This document shows, piece by piece, positions 61,088-64,000 of a DNA stretch of 64,000 nucleotides. Origin of the DNA: Rhabditoides inermis. Its lineage: Eukaryota > Nematoda > Chromadorea > Rhabditida > Rhabditidae. Every line of letters starts with the position of its first letter. Position 1 is the first letter of the stretch. The notes beneath the pieces were generated by a model that was not told the origin of the DNA, did no database searches, and was given only the letters and a program-made list of their open reading frames with translations. The DNA lies in the NCBI GenBank assembly GCA_963966185.1, contig CAWZYM010000149.1, positions 262,001-326,000 on the forward strand. The letters are read 5' to 3'. The translations under genes were made by a program, and so were the position numbers.

Positions 61088-62752
61088 ATGTCGTCTGCAC
61101 TGGTACGTGGCGAGGTTTTAGCACTAGCTAGCTTTTTCAGCTAGTTTGAGTTAGCCCACTTTGTATCCCACCCTCTCGTCTTTGTTTCTCTCAACGACTA
61201 CAATTTCTCGCATGCATTTGCATTAGACAACTTTTCTCCATGGCCGCGGCGAGTTGGCGTGAATATTTCAAGGTACTGTTTTCGAAAAGCGCTGTTTCTT
61301 CCCAAGCATGAATTCTCCCACACGTACAATTTGCTCATCACATGTGTTACGAAGTCGGCAATCTTGTAAACTTGTAAACCTGTAATTTTCACGCCGCTTT
61401 TAGAACTGTCCAAGTTGTTGTTGCTTAGGTCGTGTCAGCATGACTAATTATGTAGTTGTACGTTCCACAGTGAATAGTACCACGCGTTGTTCTTCCAGTC
61501 ATCAAACAAATCAAGCCGTGTCAGGTCGGTTGTCGATGCTTAAGATTGAGTGAGGTATAATCGAATTCAGCGAGTTAGCTACGTGCGGATGATAGATTCG
61601 CTTTCATAGTTTCTCCATGTCTCTGACCGCGGGATGAGAAAGAAAAGCGGTCCGGTAGCGAGTGTACTCACAGCCCCCGTCTTTCCAGTGTGGTCCGTCC
61701 CCGTCGTCCCCTAATGTGTCTCGGGAGGACCTCGACCAGGTGTTCGCCTGCTGGCCCGACAACTTCGGCAGCCTTTTCGAAATGGGACTCAAGTCGTTCG
61801 AAAGGCGAGTGCGAATCATAGAGTTCCTTTTCTTTTCCTTTTCCAACTTCCTTCTTTTACCGCTTCATTACTTACATTACTACCGGGTGCCTACCTATAG
61901 TACTAATACCACAGTACTTACAACTTACACGTAACAGATTACTTAGTAACTTCTTGGAGTTTATGCTGAACATGATTGCTTTTGCGTTGATAATTTTTCA
62001 ATTCAAATGCATGCACGTGTCGCTTCTATTGTATGATTTCCCCGTCTCGTGCGGACACAATGTCTGCTCTGATTACATTATTCTTCGAACCCAGTGCATA
62101 AAATCGTGAAATTAGTGCACCAACGATGCAATCATGACGAACTATATAGAAACATACAAAATCAAAACTTTTCGAGATCAAACACGCATTTTTGAATAGT
62201 GAATCTTTACAGCAATTACAGTTATGCCCGCAGGGAAAATTAGGATCGAGGATCGCAATTTTTGTAAAGAGCATAGAAATATCATACTCGGAATCATGTT
62301 GTTTCTTGGAATGTACACAACTTTCTCCACAAACACGCATGAGGCTCAAGTTTAAATATCAAACTTGCCACGACTACGCAATAGACATAGAGGATGAATA
62401 GAAGATCGGGGCGTTATTCGGACGCACACGCGATAGTTTGCATTTGTAGTGCCATTCACTGAACGCACTCGACCGACACACGTGCGCGTACAAAACTCTT
62501 CCGAAAACCAATCACTTCATCCCAACACCAAATACGTTTCATAGTTGATATTTGTAAAGTGACAAAACTGATCAACAATCGACAGCATGTTTCGATATAA
62601 CAAACTTGAAAAACTTTTTTACATATCAATTTGCATGCAGGCTGTTCAACCACCGCCCGCAGCTGATGAACCTGTTCAACTTCCCCGACCCGAACAACTG
62701 GAAGAAGGACGACAAGATCAAGAAGATCGTGCTCACTCTGGAACAGGTGAGA

Positions 62753-62794
<42 letters not shown>

Positions 62795-63900
62795 CACTTT
62801 CTATCTGAACATAACATGTTTTCCAGTGATTCAGTTTTTAACGTTTTCAACGAAATCGTGAATTTACCAACAGAAACCACTGAGGAAATTGTCATTGTTC
62901 TTTCGATCCATGTCCATATTCCTAGTTCCAGACCCTGGTGGAGGCAGTGGCTACGTTCGCGGACCCGCACCCCGACCCAGAGACCACCAGGGACAAGTTC
63001 GCCGAGCACATGGAGGAGATCGGGGGACTGCACAGGTAGGGGACACGCCCACTCAAACCACGCACACTCGAGGGATGTTTTTATCTGCGTTTTGCGAACA
63101 ACCCCTTACTAGCAAAATCAACAATTATATTCTGTTCAGGGGTATTCTTCCACACGTGAATCCTGAAAACTTCGAGCTACTCTTCAAGCTTGTGCCGGAA
63201 GTAGGTTTTTATTAGATTCCTGTTATTATTATCAAAAAAAGATAATAGCAATCGAGGGATCACGCATTTTTGCAATCATAGCATTCGATGGTTTGATCTT
63301 CCCATACATTCCACGACTGACATATGAACAATGGAGAACAAAACACAACAATAACTTAGAAATCTGGTTATTTAACGATCACATTACGTACGTTTCACAA
63401 GTCACATTTACGAGTTGATCAACTTGGAACTGTAATTGAGTGAATAAAAGAAGAAAAAAATCCAATTCTAATAAGAAATCATGGAATCTGATATAAATAC
63501 TATAAATACAAATGATCCTTTTTTTAAACCCATAGGTGATCGTGGAAGTTGTGTCGGCCCGATCACCGACCGGACCACTGGCCGCGGCGGACCGACAGAG
63601 ACTACTGGCCAGCTGGCAACAGGTCCGGAGAGAGAGGGAGGGGGGGGGGAGAGAGAGAGAGAGAGGGAGGGAGAGAGAGAGAGAGGGAGAGAGAGAGGGA
63701 GAGAGAGAGAGGGAGAGAGGGAGAGAGAGAGAGAGAGAGAGAGGAGGGGGGGGGGAGAGAGAGAGACCTTGTTCCTTCAGCTCTGCCTCTTCATGTCCCG
63801 TCACGTCGTCTCCGGTTGGGAGCGCCGCGTCGTCCCGCGAACTCCCAAGTTCCACAAAGCATACAGGTTCGAAGTGCGTGCACAGTTTGGTGATTCGTAA
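61088..63900 (+). CDS. Nematode globin
   Basis: Seven exons (61088-61102, 61674-61804, 62641-62746, 62932-63035, 63140-63200, 63536-63622, 63781-63900) give 207 aa. The fold is recognisable: helix A/B (SREDLDQVFACW..FGSLFEMGLKSF), a CD region LFNHRPQLMNLFNFPDPNNW, helices E-F with the candidate proximal His118 (EEIGGLHR), then VNPENFELLFKLVPEVI and a helix H (ADRQRLLASWQQ). The distal position falls in KIKKIVLTLEQ and is not obviously His. N- and C-terminal extensions make it longer than the usual 150 aa, as in many nematode globins. The first exon codes just five residues. The second intron uses a GC donor (GCGAGTG). Heme binding is likely, but ligand function is unknown. Confidence 0.85.
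61805..61811 (+). other. GC splice donor of the globin gene
   Basis: The exon ends GAAAG and the intron starts GCGAGTG. The nearby GT (61809) would put the next exon out of frame, so the GC donor is required by phase. Confidence 0.75.
62755..62792. repeat. (CT)n tract in globin intron
   Basis: CT tract beginning eight bases after the donor of the exon at 62641-62746. Confidence 0.95.
63628..63770. repeat. (GA)n tract filling the last globin intron
   Basis: GA and GGGA units make up nearly all of the 158-nt intron between 63622 and 63781. Confidence 0.95.
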
Positions 63901-64000
63901 ATTGTTAGGTTTATTTAGAGAATTAGTTGTTCGTGAGACATCGTTGTGATGACTAAAAACGAGTTAGTCGATAATATACACAAACAATGCTACATTTTCG

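Noticed and set aside
3151..63770. Numerous open frames rich in Arg-Glu, Ser-Leu or Glu-Arg-Gly repeats
   Set aside because: They are translations of (GA)n/(CT)n microsatellites in introns.

Overview
This window is eukaryotic DNA, almost certainly from a free-living rhabditid-type nematode. The evidence is many short exons (mostly 60-180 nt) split by GT-AG introns, TTTCAG acceptors just upstream of several start codons (likely trans-splicing), two divergent nematode-type seven-transmembrane receptors, and heavy (GA)n/(CT)n microsatellites in introns. Exon size, GC-rich codon use and microsatellite load would fit a diplogastrid such as Pristionchus, but the species is an inference.

I rebuilt nine complete spliced gene models by joining exons with consistent splice phase; each sums to a whole number of codons. 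Left to right: a small secreted cysteine-rich gene with a TATA box (1140-1627, +); a secreted alpha-carbonic anhydrase with a hydrophobic tail (2004-5986, -, 301 aa); an SCYL3/PACE1-type pseudokinase (9785-21843, -, 22 exons, 750 aa); a Str-superfamily chemoreceptor (23229-24757, +, 332 aa); an aldo-keto reductase (25580-28366, -, 301 aa); an F-box-like protein (30323-38130, +, 266 aa); a second 7TM receptor (39952-43349, +, 360 aa); a secreted protein of unknown function (43750-44996, -, 256 aa); ATP-citrate synthase (45527-57686, -, 29 exons, 1110 aa); and a globin (61088-63900, +, 207 aa). The first counts as a tenth, less certain model. There are also fragments: a C-type-lectin-like 3' end (38900-39264) and a diverged second copy of the F-box gene's last exon (39471-39560). 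The genes are independent housekeeping or sensory genes. I see no operon and no shared pathway.

The unexplained structure lies in introns and intergenic DNA. An inverted-repeat element of about 2.1 kb (13048-15190, TTA target duplication) carries a second element inside its left arm (13189-14097, 9-bp target duplication) and a short spliced ORF with a piggyBac-like cysteine cluster. A second TTA-flanked inverted-repeat element sits at 18181-18911, and a TA-flanked MITE at 53962-54290. Short hairpin repeats recur at 44.3, 52.3 and 60.4 kb, and a tRNA-derived SINE-like repeat with a 145-bp tandem duplication lies at 46.7-47.1 kb.

The most interesting signal is the nonamer TACGTTTCA. I counted 17 copies on the + strand and 2 on the - strand, in introns and intergenic DNA whatever the host gene's direction. 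It contains the GTTTCA core of the nematode piRNA (21U-RNA) upstream motif, so the window may be part of a strand-biased piRNA cluster. This needs small-RNA data to test.
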